A stretch of DNA of 58,780 nt, taken from the NCBI RefSeq assembly GCF_022829725.1, contig NZ_JAKSYG010000229.1, positions 1 to 58,780 of the forward strand, read 5' to 3'. The notes below the pieces were generated by a model. The model was not told where the DNA came from. It saw nothing but the letters and a program-made list of their open reading frames with translations, and made no database searches. This DNA is from Methylobacterium sp. E-005. Lineage in GTDB: Bacteria > Pseudomonadota > Alphaproteobacteria > Rhizobiales > Beijerinckiaceae. Position numbers and translations under genes: made by a program. Shown here one piece after another: positions 35,585 to 45,118 of the stretch; within the stretch, counting starts at the first letter, position 1, and each line of letters begins with the position of its first letter.

Positions 35585-37558
35585 ATGCCGATGGCCGTCA
35601 CCGATGCCCCGAAGCCTCCCGCCCAGGTTCCACCGCCGCTCGTGCCCGGCCTGCGCGGCCTCCTGACCCTCGCCGTCGGCGTCGTCTTGATCGCCGCGCT
35701 GTACTTCGGGCGCGAGGTGTTCGTCCCCCTCGTGCTAGCCATCCTGCTGAGCTTCGTCCTGGCGCCCGTGGTCAACCTGCTGCGGCGGATCAAGATCGGG
35801 CGGGTACCCTCGGTCATCGTCGCGGTGCTGCTAGCGCTAGCCGTTCTGGGCGGCATCGGTGCGGTCATCGGCACCCAGGTCGCGGGGCTCGCAGGTAACC
35901 TGCCGCAGTACCAGACGACCGTGCAGAAGAAGTTCGCCGGCCTGCAGCAGGGCTGGCTCGGCGAGGCCAACAAGCTTCTCCAGAAGTTCAATCATCAAGT
36001 CCAGGACGTCACGCAAAAGGCCGACGCCGCCGGCACCACGGCGGAGACCGGTCCGACGGGCGATACGCCCAAGGCGCAGCTCGTGCGCGTCCAGGAACCC
36101 GAGCCCTCGCCCCTGGCGCTCGCCGAGAAGGTGCTCGGCCCGGTCGTCTCGCCGCTGACCGACGTCGGCATCGTCCTCGTCGTGGTGGTGTTCCTGCTCC
36201 TGCAACGCGAGGACCTGCGCAATCGCATGATCCGCCTGTTCGGATCGAGCGACCTGCACCGCACGACGGTGGCCATGGACGACGCGGCAGGTCGGCTCGG
36301 GACCTACTTCCTCGCCCAGCTCGGCATGAACGCCGCCTTCGGCATCATCGTCGGTGTCGGACTGTGGTTCATCGGCGTGCCCAACCCGCTGCTATGGGGC
36401 GTGCTCTCTGCCATCATGCGCTTCATCCCGTACATCGGCGCCATCGTCTCGGGCGTGTTCCCGGTCGCTCTGGCAGCCGCGGTCGACCCGGGTTGGTCCA
36501 TGGTCATCTCGACCGCCGCGTTGTTCCTGATCGCAGAGCCGGTGTTCGGGCAGGTGGTCGAGCCACTGCTCTACGGGCATTCCACCGGTCTCTCGCCCTT
36601 CGCGGTGATCGTCTCGACCCTGTTCTGGGGCTTCCTCTGGGGGCCCATCGGCCTGATCTTGGCAACCCCGTTCACTGTCTGCCTCGTGGTGCTCGGTCGG
36701 CACGTCGACAGCCTGGAGTTCTTCGACGTGCTGCTCGGCGACCGGCCGCCGCTCACCCCGGTCGAGAACTTTTACCAGCGCATGCTCGCGGGTGACCCGG
36801 ACGAGGTTCGCGAGGTGGCCGAGGGCATGCTGAAGGACCGCTCGTTGTCGTCGTACTACGACGAGGTGGCGCTGAAGGGACTGCAACTCGCTGCCAACGA
36901 CCACGCCCGCGGGGTCGTCACCCCTGCCCAACTGGAGAACATCCGCGCCTCGGCACGGTCCCTTGTGGAGGACTTCGAGGGCCACGACGACGTCGAGCCG
37001 ACGGTCGACGACAAGGCGGTGAACCCGTCGGACACCCCGACCCTGGCCGAACGGGCGCATACGAAGACCGAGGCGATACCAGGGCAGGCCCCGCCGCGGG
37101 ACGCCCTGCCGGAGGCATGGCGGGGCGAGGCGCCGGTCCTGTGCCTGGCCGGGCGCGGCCCGCTCGACGAGGCTTCCTCGGCGATGCTGGCGCAACTGCT
37201 GCGCAAGCACGGGCTCGGCGCCCGCATAACCCCCCACCAGTCCGCCTCGCGCGAGGGCATCCGCGAACTCGACCTCTCCGGCGTGGCGATGGTGTGCATC
37301 TCGTACCTCGACATCACCGGGAATCCTTCGCACCTTCGCTACCTGCTGGAGCGGTTGAAGCGGAGAGCCCCGGGGGTCCCTATCGTGGTCGGGCTCTGGC
37401 CGACCGGCGAGAAGGTGCTGACCGATGCGGCCCTCGGCCGCGAGGTCGGGGCGGACGCCTACGTCACGTCGCTGCGCGAGGCCGTGGATGCCTGTCTTAA
37501 GGTCGCCGAGGGTTCGTCGCCGGGTAAAGGGTCGCCCACGTTGGTGCGCGTGGCCTGA
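35585..37558 (+). CDS. AI-2E (PerM/UPF0118) family transporter with C-terminal Rossmann-like domain
   Basis: A 657-aa protein. Residues 1-365 are the AI-2E permease: paired helices near the N-terminus (VFVPLVLAILLSFVLAPVV), a helical soluble insertion, and FIPYIGAIVSGVFPVAL with FWGFLWGPIGLILATPFTVC. Residues about 370-480 are a charged linker. The last about 150 residues look like a flavodoxin or B12-binding-like fold (GRGPLDEASSAMLAQLLRKH, then MVCISYLDITG, then PIVVGLWPTGE). The tail suggests a regulatory input. GAGGAG precedes ATG 35585. Confidence 0.88.
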   Translation: MPMAVTDAPKPPAQVPPPLVPGLRGLLTLAVGVVLIAALYFGREVFVPLVLAILLSFVLAPVVNLLRRIKIGRVPSVIVAVLLALAVLGGIGAVIGTQVAGLAGNLPQYQTTVQKKFAGLQQGWLGEANKLLQKFNHQVQDVTQKADAAGTTAETGPTGDTPKAQLVRVQEPEPSPLALAEKVLGPVVSPLTDVGIVLVVVVFLLLQREDLRNRMIRLFGSSDLHRTTVAMDDAAGRLGTYFLAQLGMNAAFGIIVGVGLWFIGVPNPLLWGVLSAIMRFIPYIGAIVSGVFPVALAAAVDPGWSMVISTAALFLIAEPVFGQVVEPLLYGHSTGLSPFAVIVSTLFWGFLWGPIGLILATPFTVCLVVLGRHVDSLEFFDVLLGDRPPLTPVENFYQRMLAGDPDEVREVAEGMLKDRSLSSYYDEVALKGLQLAANDHARGVVTPAQLENIRASARSLVEDFEGHDDVEPTVDDKAVNPSDTPTLAERAHTKTEAIPGQAPPRDALPEAWRGEAPVLCLAGRGPLDEASSAMLAQLLRKHGLGARITPHQSASREGIRELDLSGVAMVCISYLDITGNPSHLRYLLERLKRRAPGVPIVVGLWPTGEKVLTDAALGREVGADAYVTSLREAVDACLKVAEGSSPGKGSPTLVRVA

Positions 37559-37591
37559 CGGTCCGACGTCGCACGCTGCCGGATACGGCGT

Positions 37592-38650
37592 TCACCGTCG
37601 CGGCGGTCGGATGCCTAGCAGGCGGATCAGGACGAACGTCGCGACGGCCGATACGACGGAGACGGCCACGACCCATAGGAAGCCGCGCGGGTTGTCGCCG
37701 AACGGCAGGCCCTTGACGTTCATGCCGAACAGCCCGGTCACGAAGGTCGGCGGCAGGAAAAGGGCGGACAGGATCGACAGGACGTAGAGCTGCCGGTTGG
37801 TCTCCTCGGCGATGCGCTCGGAAACCTCCTCCTGCAGCAGCCGCGCCCGTTCGGCCTGCAGGGCCATGTCCCGGTCGAGCGCGTCCAGTCGCTGCGCCAG
37901 GCGGGCCGCCGCGGTGACGGCCCCCGCGTGGATCTCGTCGGTCGCCCCGTCCGTCTCCAACCGGTGGAATACCGCGGCCAGCCCGAGAAGCTGGCGGTGG
38001 AGCCGCACCGCGTCGCGTCGAACCGGACCGAGGCGGCGACGGTCATCGCGCGGCCTTTCGACGAGGATGTGGTCCTCGATCCCGTCGAGCGCGTCCGAGA
38101 GCTTCTGGCCCGTGGCGGCCATCGCCGACACGACGTGGCCGACCAGCATTTCCAGCAGGAGCACCGGCGAGGTCACGGCGTTCCCACGCTCGACCGCCGC
38201 CCGCGTCGCGTCCGGGCTCTCGGCGGGGCCCCTGCGACCGCTGATGAGACTGCGCGGTCCCAACACGAAATGGAGCCGCCCGGCCGGTGCGGGTTTGGCG
38301 CCGGGGCGGGCGAGGTCGGCGACGACGCCACCGATATGGTCCCCCTCCACCGTGACCCTCTGATGCTCGTCGCGTCCGAACACGGCCCCGGCGAGGCGGG
38401 TGGGACCGAACCTTCCGTCCCGGGCCAAGTCGCCGATATCCGCGGCATCCAGGTCGTAGTGCACCCAAAGGAACCCGCCGCCGAACGCGTCGAGGTCCTT
38501 TGTGGCTCGCGAGGGCGGGACGGGCCGCCCCCGCCCGTCCAAGTCGAACGCCATGGCCCAGAGCGGCTCGTACCCCCGGCCCGATCCCTCGACGTTCGAT
38601 GCGGCCGGCGTCCTGCTCTCGGTGACCAATGAGCGATCCAAAGACTTCAT
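37592..38650 (-). CDS. CorA/ZntB-like divalent cation transporter
   Basis: A 352-aa protein. A long cytoplasmic N-terminal domain with extended helices (DMALQAERARLLQEEVSER) precedes two C-terminal membrane helices, the first ending in the selectivity motif GMNVKGLPF. The two-helix end and motif match the CorA superfamily; ZntB-type (zinc) versus CorA-type (magnesium) cannot be settled. ATG 38650 has GGAGTGG upstream. The gene is divergent from the porin gene (137-base gap). Confidence 0.88.
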   Translation of the reverse strand: MKSLDRSLVTESRTPAASNVEGSGRGYEPLWAMAFDLDGRGRPVPPSRATKDLDAFGGGFLWVHYDLDAADIGDLARDGRFGPTRLAGAVFGRDEHQRVTVEGDHIGGVVADLARPGAKPAPAGRLHFVLGPRSLISGRRGPAESPDATRAAVERGNAVTSPVLLLEMLVGHVVSAMAATGQKLSDALDGIEDHILVERPRDDRRRLGPVRRDAVRLHRQLLGLAAVFHRLETDGATDEIHAGAVTAAARLAQRLDALDRDMALQAERARLLQEEVSERIAEETNRQLYVLSILSALFLPPTFVTGLFGMNVKGLPFGDNPRGFLWVVAVSVVSAVATFVLIRLLGIRPPRR

Positions 38651-38787
38651 CGGAAAATCCACTCCACGTTCAGCTTGGCAGCAGCGCCTATGCCTGGGGC
38701 CGAACCGTAACGTGGGACGTTGCGTACGCTGACGCAGCGCCCGTAGGGTTTCGTCGGTACTCGAATCGCGCGTGATCGACGAGTGGC

Positions 38788-40341
38788 ATGGACAGCCTAC
38801 GCGACATCCATGGGATACGTCGGTTTCCGGGCGAGCCGACCAGCCCATCGCGGCCACGTCGACGGGTCCGCAACGCGCGAGGCTCGCGCGCCACGCTCGC
38901 CGCGGCCCTGTGCCTGGGCTGCGCGCCGTTTTCCGCGTCCGGGCAGACGGCCAACACGGGCGCCGGCGGCGACCCGCGCACCTCGGTCGCCCAGCCCGAG
39001 GTATCCGGCAAGCCATCCGCCGTCGCCACGACCTCGATCCAGGCGACGCTCGGCGATGCCGCTGACCCAACCGGGTTGCGCCGCTTCCTGTCCGACCGGG
39101 GCATCGTCCTCAGCTTCAACGCCATCGCCGACATCCTCGGGGACACCAGCGGCGGCACGCGCCGCACAGCCACCGTCCTCGGTCGCCTCGACATGCAGCT
39201 CGATGCCGACCTCGACCGACTCGCGGGATGGAAGGGTTTGGCGTTCCGGGTCGAGGCCTTCCAGATCAACGGCGCAGGGCTGTCCCGGGCCGCCGTCAAC
39301 GACCTCGCCGTGGTCAGCGAACTGGAGGCGCTTCCATCGACGCGCCTGTACGAACTCTGGATCGAGCAGCAATTTCTCGACGGCCAACTCGGCATCAAGC
39401 TGGGACAGGTCGCCGCCGACACCGAGTTCCTGGTCAGCCAGACCGCGACGCTGTTCATCAACTCGACGTTCGGATGGCCGACCCTCACCGGGACCAACCT
39501 GCCGAGCGGCGGCCCGGCTTACCCGTTCGGAGCCCCGGCGGTCCGGGCCAAATACCTGCCGACGCCGAACCTGTCGTTCCAAGTCGGGCTGTTCGACGGT
39601 GACCCGGCCGGACCGGCCCGGCCGTGGAACGACCCGGACCCGCAGCGGCGCAACCGTACCGGCACGAACTTCCGGCTTTCCGACCCGGCGTTCCTGATCG
39701 CGGAGGCAGCCTACGCGTACAACGTCGAGGAACGGGACCGGACGGGGGCGGTACTCGCCGAGCCCGGGACGGTGACCTTCGGGGGGTGGCACCATTTCGG
39801 CCGCTTCGATTCGCTCAGGGTGGACAACACGGGTCGCTCGCTCGCCGACCCCTCGACCAGCGGGGTCGCCCGCAGGTTTCGGGGCAACGACGGCCTGTAC
39901 GGGATCATCGATCAGACCGTGTACCGAGAGCCGGACGACAGTGGTCAGGGCGCAAGCGCATTCGTGCGCGCTATGGCCTCGCCCGGCGACCGCAACCTGG
40001 TTGACCTCTACCTCGACGCCGGCGTGGGCTACCGCGGGCTGATGCCCGGGCGGTCGAACGACACCGCCGGCGTCGCCGTGTCCTACGCGCGCATCTCGTC
40101 ATCCGCCCGCGGGGCCGACCGGGACACCATCCTGGAGACGGGTGTCGCGATGCCGCGCCGCCGGTTCGAGGCGCTGGTCGAGGCGACGTACCAAGCGGTC
40201 CTTGGTCCGGGCGTCACGGTGCAGCCGAACGTCCAGTACGTCTTCCATCCGGGGGGCAACGTCCCGGACCCGCGCGACGAGCTCGGACGCCGGATCAGGA
40301 ACGCCACGGTCGTGGGTATGCGGGCTACGCTGACCTATTGA
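38788..40341 (+). CDS. OprB-like carbohydrate-selective porin
   Basis: A 517-aa outer-membrane protein. A signal region (RATLAAALCLGCAPFSASG) sits after an unusually long basic N-terminus of about 32 residues. The mature protein has repeated amphipathic strands and OprB-type blocks (LYELWIEQQFLDGQLGIKLG, then VRAKYLPTPNLSFQVGLFDG) and ends in an aromatic residue (TLTY), typical of a barrel. It probably allows sugar diffusion across the outer membrane. Confidence 0.85.
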   Translation: MDSLRDIHGIRRFPGEPTSPSRPRRRVRNARGSRATLAAALCLGCAPFSASGQTANTGAGGDPRTSVAQPEVSGKPSAVATTSIQATLGDAADPTGLRRFLSDRGIVLSFNAIADILGDTSGGTRRTATVLGRLDMQLDADLDRLAGWKGLAFRVEAFQINGAGLSRAAVNDLAVVSELEALPSTRLYELWIEQQFLDGQLGIKLGQVAADTEFLVSQTATLFINSTFGWPTLTGTNLPSGGPAYPFGAPAVRAKYLPTPNLSFQVGLFDGDPAGPARPWNDPDPQRRNRTGTNFRLSDPAFLIAEAAYAYNVEERDRTGAVLAEPGTVTFGGWHHFGRFDSLRVDNTGRSLADPSTSGVARRFRGNDGLYGIIDQTVYREPDDSGQGASAFVRAMASPGDRNLVDLYLDAGVGYRGLMPGRSNDTAGVAVSYARISSSARGADRDTILETGVAMPRRRFEALVEATYQAVLGPGVTVQPNVQYVFHPGGNVPDPRDELGRRIRNATVVGMRATLTY

Positions 40342-40428
40342 GCGAGCTTCGACATCGTACGGTCCCTCGGAGGGGGGGCCGCCTCTAGGGTGATCCCATT
40401 TCGGTAGATGCCGTCCGGATACCGGTCG

Positions 40429-42255
40429 TCATACGTGCGCTCGCGATGGCTCTTCGACCTGGTCGGCGCCGTAAACATTCGGCGGCGCCAGGACGAGCAG
40501 GCGGTCTTCCTCGGCGGGGACGGCGTGCTCGTTGTCGACCGACAGGAGGTCGACCGCCCCGTCCGTCTTGATGACGATCAAGGCAAGCGCGTCGACCTGC
40601 GCCCCCGTGTCTGCGGCAACGACATCGAAGCGCCATCCAGCCTCGTGCCGCCCGGCCAGCGCGTCGAAGTCGGTCCCGCCGTCGCCGAGCACCTTGCCTC
40701 GCGTATCCCGGCTGACGCCGGTATCCTCGTGCAGGAGATGATCTGCCGAGAGTGCGAGTTGATAGACGCGTTCGCGGCCGATCTCGGGGGCCAGCCGCGT
40801 GCACACCAACGCGTTGTAGAGCTCGTCCCGGGTCGCGGCGAGAAGGTGGTCCGGGGGATGGTCGGCCAAGCCTTCCTCCGCATGCCGAGAGAGCAGCTCG
40901 GCCTGCAGGGTCGGCACGCCCGCATCGCGGGCGGTCTGGAGCGCGCCGGGGTAGGTATCGATCAGCACCACCGGCACCCCCGCGCGATGCAACGCGACGA
41001 CCATGTCGCTCGCCCACGGAGACGCTCCCACGACGGCGAGCCGCTGGGTCTCGGCCGCGGTGGACAGTCCCAGTCGTCGGGCCAGCGGCCCCAGCGAGAA
41101 GCCGTGGAGGATGACCGTGGCCACGATGACCGCGAACACGGTGCGCTGGATCAGGTCGCCGCCGGCATGACCCGCCTCGCTCAGACGAGGCCCGGCCAAG
41201 CCGGCGACGGCGGCCGCGACGATGCCGCGGGGGCCTATCCAGCCCACGAACAGGCGCTCCCGCCGGGACAAGTCGCTACCCAGTGTCGCGAGCCAAATGG
41301 CGGCCGGGCGAACCACGAACAGGATGGCCGCCGCGAGCCCGAGGATCGGCAGGGACAGCTTTCCGAGGACGCCCAAGTCGAGGTCGGCAGTCAGCACGAC
41401 GAACAGGCAGGACACGAGCAGGACGACGAGCGCCTCCTTGAACCGCCGCAACTCGCCCAGGCCCGGCACGTGCCGGTTGGCCAGCGCGATCCCGAACACG
41501 GTCGCGCCGATCAGCCCGGCCTCGTGCATGAGCAGGTTCGGGACGACGGAGGCGACGAGTGCGAGGGCGAGCAGCACGGGCGTCTTGAGCGTTTCCGGGA
41601 CGAGATCGCGCCGGAACGCCCAGGCGACCGACAGGGCGGAGCCGACGCCGAGGCCGCCCGCCACCAGCACGCCTTCGGCGAGGTGGAGCGCCAAAGCGGC
41701 CGCCGGGGTCTCGCCGGCGCCGTGGGGTACGCCCACCAGGATCTCGATGACGACTGCCGTGAGGATGGCCCCGACCGGGTCGTTGACGATGGCCTCCCAC
41801 TTCAGGAACGCCGCCGACCGTCGTTCCAGGCGGGCATGGCGCAGCAGGGGCAGGATCACGGTCGGCCCGGTGACGACGAGGATGGCGCCGAACACCGAGG
41901 CGGGCCCCCACATCATCCCGCCGATCAGGTGGGCGGCGAGGGTGCCCAGGACGAAGTTGACCGGCAGCGCGAAGGCAGTGAGCCGCAGCACACCCTCGCC
42001 CGAGGCCCTGAGTTCGCGGAAGTCGAGGGCCAGACCGCCCTCGAACACCACGATGGCCACGGCCAACCCGATAAGGGGTCGCAGGTTTTCCCCAAAGTCG
42101 CGGGTGGGGTGCAGCAGGCCGAGCACGGGCCCAACGAGGAACCCGAGCGCGAGCAGCAGCACGATGGCGGGGATGCGCAGGCGCGCGGCGAGCACCTGGG
42201 CGGCGATGCCGCCACCCACGATGCAGAGCACCGCCGTCGCTAAACCGTGTTCCAT
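40429..42255 (-). CDS. CPA-type cation:proton antiporter with RCK-like C-terminal domain
   Basis: A 608-aa protein. Residues 1-390 hold about 12 membrane helices with VFEGGLALDFREL, VTGPTVILPLL and EAIVNDPVGAIL (the ND ion-binding pair), and FVGWIGPRGIVAAAVAGL. From about residue 395 a Rossmann-like RCK_N domain (LAVVGASPWASDMVVALHRAG) and a smaller distal domain are attached, expected to bind nucleotide and gate transport. GGAGGGG precedes ATG 42255. Confidence 0.9.
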   Translation of the reverse strand: MEHGLATAVLCIVGGGIAAQVLAARLRIPAIVLLLALGFLVGPVLGLLHPTRDFGENLRPLIGLAVAIVVFEGGLALDFRELRASGEGVLRLTAFALPVNFVLGTLAAHLIGGMMWGPASVFGAILVVTGPTVILPLLRHARLERRSAAFLKWEAIVNDPVGAILTAVVIEILVGVPHGAGETPAAALALHLAEGVLVAGGLGVGSALSVAWAFRRDLVPETLKTPVLLALALVASVVPNLLMHEAGLIGATVFGIALANRHVPGLGELRRFKEALVVLLVSCLFVVLTADLDLGVLGKLSLPILGLAAAILFVVRPAAIWLATLGSDLSRRERLFVGWIGPRGIVAAAVAGLAGPRLSEAGHAGGDLIQRTVFAVIVATVILHGFSLGPLARRLGLSTAAETQRLAVVGASPWASDMVVALHRAGVPVVLIDTYPGALQTARDAGVPTLQAELLSRHAEEGLADHPPDHLLAATRDELYNALVCTRLAPEIGRERVYQLALSADHLLHEDTGVSRDTRGKVLGDGGTDFDALAGRHEAGWRFDVVAADTGAQVDALALIVIKTDGAVDLLSVDNEHAVPAEEDRLLVLAPPNVYGADQVEEPSRAHV

Positions 42256-42370
42256 CCATCCCCCTCCGGGCAAGCCTATCGCCGTGGCAGTCCGACTGCC
42301 TCACCGGCGGAGGGATCGGTGCCACCTCCGGCGTATGAGCCGGATGGCATGCCCCACAACGGGTCGAGGA

Positions 42371-44359
42371 TCATAGGACTCCCGATACGGCTGCAGTCGT
42401 GGTCGCATCCACGGCATTCGCCTGGCGGTTGTCGAGCTTGCGCAGCTCGGTGGCGATGTCCTGCAGGCTGGCGTCACCCTTACGCAGCACCTGGTCGGCC
42501 TCTGACAAGCGGTCGCGTTCCGCGGCCGTGACGTCACGCGCGCTGAGCACCACCACGGGGACCTCGGCGCATCCCGGCAGGTCGCGCAGGCTGTCGAGGA
42601 ACGAGAAGCCGTCCATGACCGGCATGGTCAGATCCAGCAGCACGAGGCGCGGAACGCCATGCCGGACCTGGTCAAGGGCCTCGCAGCCGTTCCCGGCCTC
42701 GCGGACGCTCCAACCGTTGCGCTCCAGCACGGTTCGAAGGCGGTGGCGCATGTCGGCGTCGTCGTCGACCACGAGCACGTCGCCGTCCGCCGCCCGGAAC
42801 TGGTCCAGGATCGTGCGGAGGCGCGTCCAGTCCACTGGCTTGGGTACCGCCTCGACCGCACCGAGGGATGCGCTTAAGGCCGCGTCGGCGACGAAGCTGA
42901 CCATTACCACGGGGATGCCCGCCGTCTCCGGATCGGCCTTCAAGGCGGCGAGCACCGACCAACCATCCATCTCCGGCATCATCACGTCGAGCAGGATGGC
43001 CCGGGGACGGAGCGACTTGGCCAGCTCCAAACCGGTGCGTCCGTCGCCCGCCGTACGTACGGCGAAGCGCTGCCGTTCGAGGAACCGGGTCATCAATTCG
43101 CGCTGGTTGGCCTCGTCGTCGATGACCAGCACGAGATCGCCGATGCCGACCTGGTTCTCGGGTACCGTCGACGGTGCCTCGACGGCATGGTCCGGGGCGG
43201 CCGCGGGGATGCGTAGGGTGAAGGTCGTGCCCCGGCCCTCGACGCTGGCGACGGTGATGTCGCCGCCGAGCAGTTGCGCGAAGGCACGGCTCAGGGCCAG
43301 CCCGAGACCGGTCCCGCCGAACTTGCGCGTGGTGGTCTCGTCGGCCTGGGTGAAGCGCTCGAACAGGCGTCCGACCTGCTCCGCGCTCATCCCTATGCCC
43401 GTGTCCGCCACGCTGAATCGGAGCCAATCCGCGCCCGCATCCCTCTCGCGCGCGACCCGGAGGGTGATGGTACCGCCCTCGGTAAACTTGGCGGCGTTCG
43501 AGAGCAGGTTATATAGGCACTGACGCAGCTTCACCGCATCCGTTCGGGCCTGGCCGACGTCCGCCGCGACGTCCATCGCCAGCACGTTGCCCTTCTTCGC
43601 GACCAACGCCTCGACGGTGCCGGCGGCGTCGGTGGCGAAGGCCGCGATGTCGATGTCCTCCGGGTAGATTTCCATCTTCTCGGCCTCGACCTTCGAGAGG
43701 TCGAGCACGTCGTTGATCAACCCGAGCAAGTGCTGGGCGTTGGACTTAATCTTGCCGAGGTCCTTCAGCAGGCTGTCCTGGCCGAGCTCCTCCGCCTCCT
43801 CTTCGAGCATCTCGGAGTAGCCGATCACCGCGGACAGCGGCGTGCGCAATTCGTGGCTCATGTTGGCGAGGAAGCGGCTCTTCGCCCTGCTGTGCTCTTC
43901 CGCCGCCTCCCTGGCGGCCTCCGCCCGTGCGTTGGCCTCAGTCAGTTCCGCCTGTTTGCCGACGAGGACCCGGTTCGCGGCGTCGAGGCTTCCGAGTGTC
44001 ACCTCGTTGCGAACGACGGACCTTCGCAGGGCGTCGCAGACCCAAACCATGACCGCGCCGACCGCCGCGTACTGGCAGAGGAGGGAGAGGTCGACGCCGC
44101 TGAGGCTCCCATCCCGGGTGTAGAACCACGTCGCGATCCCGGTCGACAGTGCCAGTGTCAGCACGCCGGCTTCCCGGCCGAAGGCGAGGCTCACCGCCAG
44201 CAGAACGGGTATGTAGAGCAGGAAGGGAGCGACGTAGGCCGGCGCCAGGAAGCGCACGAACGTCATGACGGCGATGGCCAGCACCGTCACCCCGTAGCGC
44301 ACGGTGCTGGAGGGCCGGTGCCGGGACAGGGTGTTGATGAATCCGTACGAGCTGACCAT
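42371..44359 (-). CDS. membrane hybrid histidine kinase with two receivers (paralogue B)
   Basis: A 662-aa protein with the same plan as 32558-34534: four membrane helices (VAPFLLYIPVLLAVSLAFG), coiled coil, HisKA with H169 (NMSHELRTPLSAVIGYSEML), ATPase (GGTGLGLALSRAFAQLLGG), and two receivers (AILLDVMMPEMDG, LVLLDLTMPVMDG). The kinase core is nearly identical to paralogue A while sensor and linkers differ more. ATG 44359 lacks an obvious ribosome site. It probably shares targets with paralogue A but receives a different signal. Confidence 0.9.
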   Translation of the reverse strand: MVSSYGFINTLSRHRPSSTVRYGVTVLAIAVMTFVRFLAPAYVAPFLLYIPVLLAVSLAFGREAGVLTLALSTGIATWFYTRDGSLSGVDLSLLCQYAAVGAVMVWVCDALRRSVVRNEVTLGSLDAANRVLVGKQAELTEANARAEAAREAAEEHSRAKSRFLANMSHELRTPLSAVIGYSEMLEEEAEELGQDSLLKDLGKIKSNAQHLLGLINDVLDLSKVEAEKMEIYPEDIDIAAFATDAAGTVEALVAKKGNVLAMDVAADVGQARTDAVKLRQCLYNLLSNAAKFTEGGTITLRVARERDAGADWLRFSVADTGIGMSAEQVGRLFERFTQADETTTRKFGGTGLGLALSRAFAQLLGGDITVASVEGRGTTFTLRIPAAAPDHAVEAPSTVPENQVGIGDLVLVIDDEANQRELMTRFLERQRFAVRTAGDGRTGLELAKSLRPRAILLDVMMPEMDGWSVLAALKADPETAGIPVVMVSFVADAALSASLGAVEAVPKPVDWTRLRTILDQFRAADGDVLVVDDDADMRHRLRTVLERNGWSVREAGNGCEALDQVRHGVPRLVLLDLTMPVMDGFSFLDSLRDLPGCAEVPVVVLSARDVTAAERDRLSEADQVLRKGDASLQDIATELRKLDNRQANAVDATTTAAVSGVL

Positions 44360-44740
44360 CCCGGAGGAGTGTCATGCCGCGTTCGCTTTGCAAAGCGGGA
44401 GCGGTTCGTGAAGCAGGCTTCGATCCTTCGTAGGCCCCCGGGGAGTGTCTGCACCTTCGACCTCTCCGCCTGGCCTCGCGTGACCGGAAACTGGCCGCGT
44501 CGGCGTGAGTGGGCTGTCGGGGCCACCGGTCTGGTCTGAAACTTTCCTCTGCACGCCTCCGTACAAGTCGGCGTACGCCCGGCCTGGGCGCGGCGCGAGG
44601 CCCTGTCTCGACGTCGGCTTTGTCGTGTCCAGACGCTCCCACATAGCGATTTATATTCGATAAATCAGGAACTTGGTGGCGGCACCTTCTCTTCCCTCCT
44701 TGTGCGAAAGGGAATTTCTTCCCCGTACAGGAGAGATTGA
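44360..44740. other. intergenic, 381 bases
   Basis: Divergent region between hybrid kinase B and the Met-rich peptide gene. GC-rich to about 44640, then an AT-rich patch with a perfect palindrome (44648-44666) ahead of the Met-rich gene. No other ORF is convincing. Confidence 0.4.
44648..44666. promoter_or_regulatory. AT-rich palindrome upstream of the Met-rich peptide gene
   Basis: GATTTAT-ATTCG-ATAAATC is a perfect 7-bp inverted repeat with a 5-base spacer, 75-93 bases upstream of ATG 44741, in otherwise GC-rich DNA. The layout suits a dimeric regulator (for example an Rrf2- or Fur-like protein), but the identity is inference. Confidence 0.5.
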
Positions 44741-44977
44741 ATGAAGATCACCACCCTTGCCCTCGCCGCCTCGGTACTCGGCAGCCTCGCGTTCGGGGCT
44801 GGCGCCGCCTCCGCGGCCCCGATGGGCCCGAACGGTCTCCAGGCCGGCTCCTCTGCCGTCACCCAGGTCCGCATGGACCACAGCGAGCGAATGATGATGA
44901 AGAAGCGCATGATGCGGAAGCACATGATGAAGCGCCGCATGATGAAGAAGCGGATGATGATGAACCGCGGCATGTAA
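44741..44977 (+). CDS. exported methionine/lysine/arginine-rich peptide (78 aa)
   Basis: A signal peptide (KITTLALAASVLGSLAFGAG, cut near ASAA) is followed by a 20-residue spacer and a tail made almost only of Met, Lys, Arg and His (ERMMMKKRMMRKHMMKRRMM, then KKRMMMNRGM). About 17 of the last 29 residues are Met. GGAGAGA stands 7-8 bases before ATG 44741. Such Met clusters can bind Cu(I) or Ag(I) or act as oxidant sinks. A cytochrome b561/molybdopterin oxidoreductase pair lies immediately downstream. Confidence 0.82.
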   Translation: MKITTLALAASVLGSLAFGAGAASAAPMGPNGLQAGSSAVTQVRMDHSERMMMKKRMMRKHMMKRRMMKKRMMMNRGM

Positions 44978-44999
44978 TTCCGAGGCGCCGTGCGCTTCC

Positions 45000-45023
45000 G
45001 GAGGCCCCGCTTCAGGGGCCTCC
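45000..45023 (+). terminator. hairpin after the Met-rich peptide gene
   Basis: GGAGGCCCC (45000-45008) pairs perfectly with GGGGCCTCC (45015-45023) across a 6-base loop, 23 bases after the peptide's stop codon. There is no T-run, so it may attenuate rather than block transcription into the following operon. Confidence 0.5.
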
Positions 45024-45118
45024 GCCCTGGCCGTTCAGAGTGCGGGGAAGACCGTTTGGCTCGAACCTATCTGACCCGATCAGCACCCGAGGCCGGTGAA
45101 GTCGAGCGACGCCGCTGG

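Noticed and set aside
40408..42243. 611-codon plus-strand open frame opposite the antiporter
   Set aside because: Low-complexity Gln/Gly/Asp/Arg sequence antisense to an antiporter with clear membrane helices.
44372..44644. 90-codon minus-strand frame upstream of hybrid kinase B
   Set aside because: No ribosome site, Pro/Arg/Gly-rich, and it occupies the divergent promoter region.
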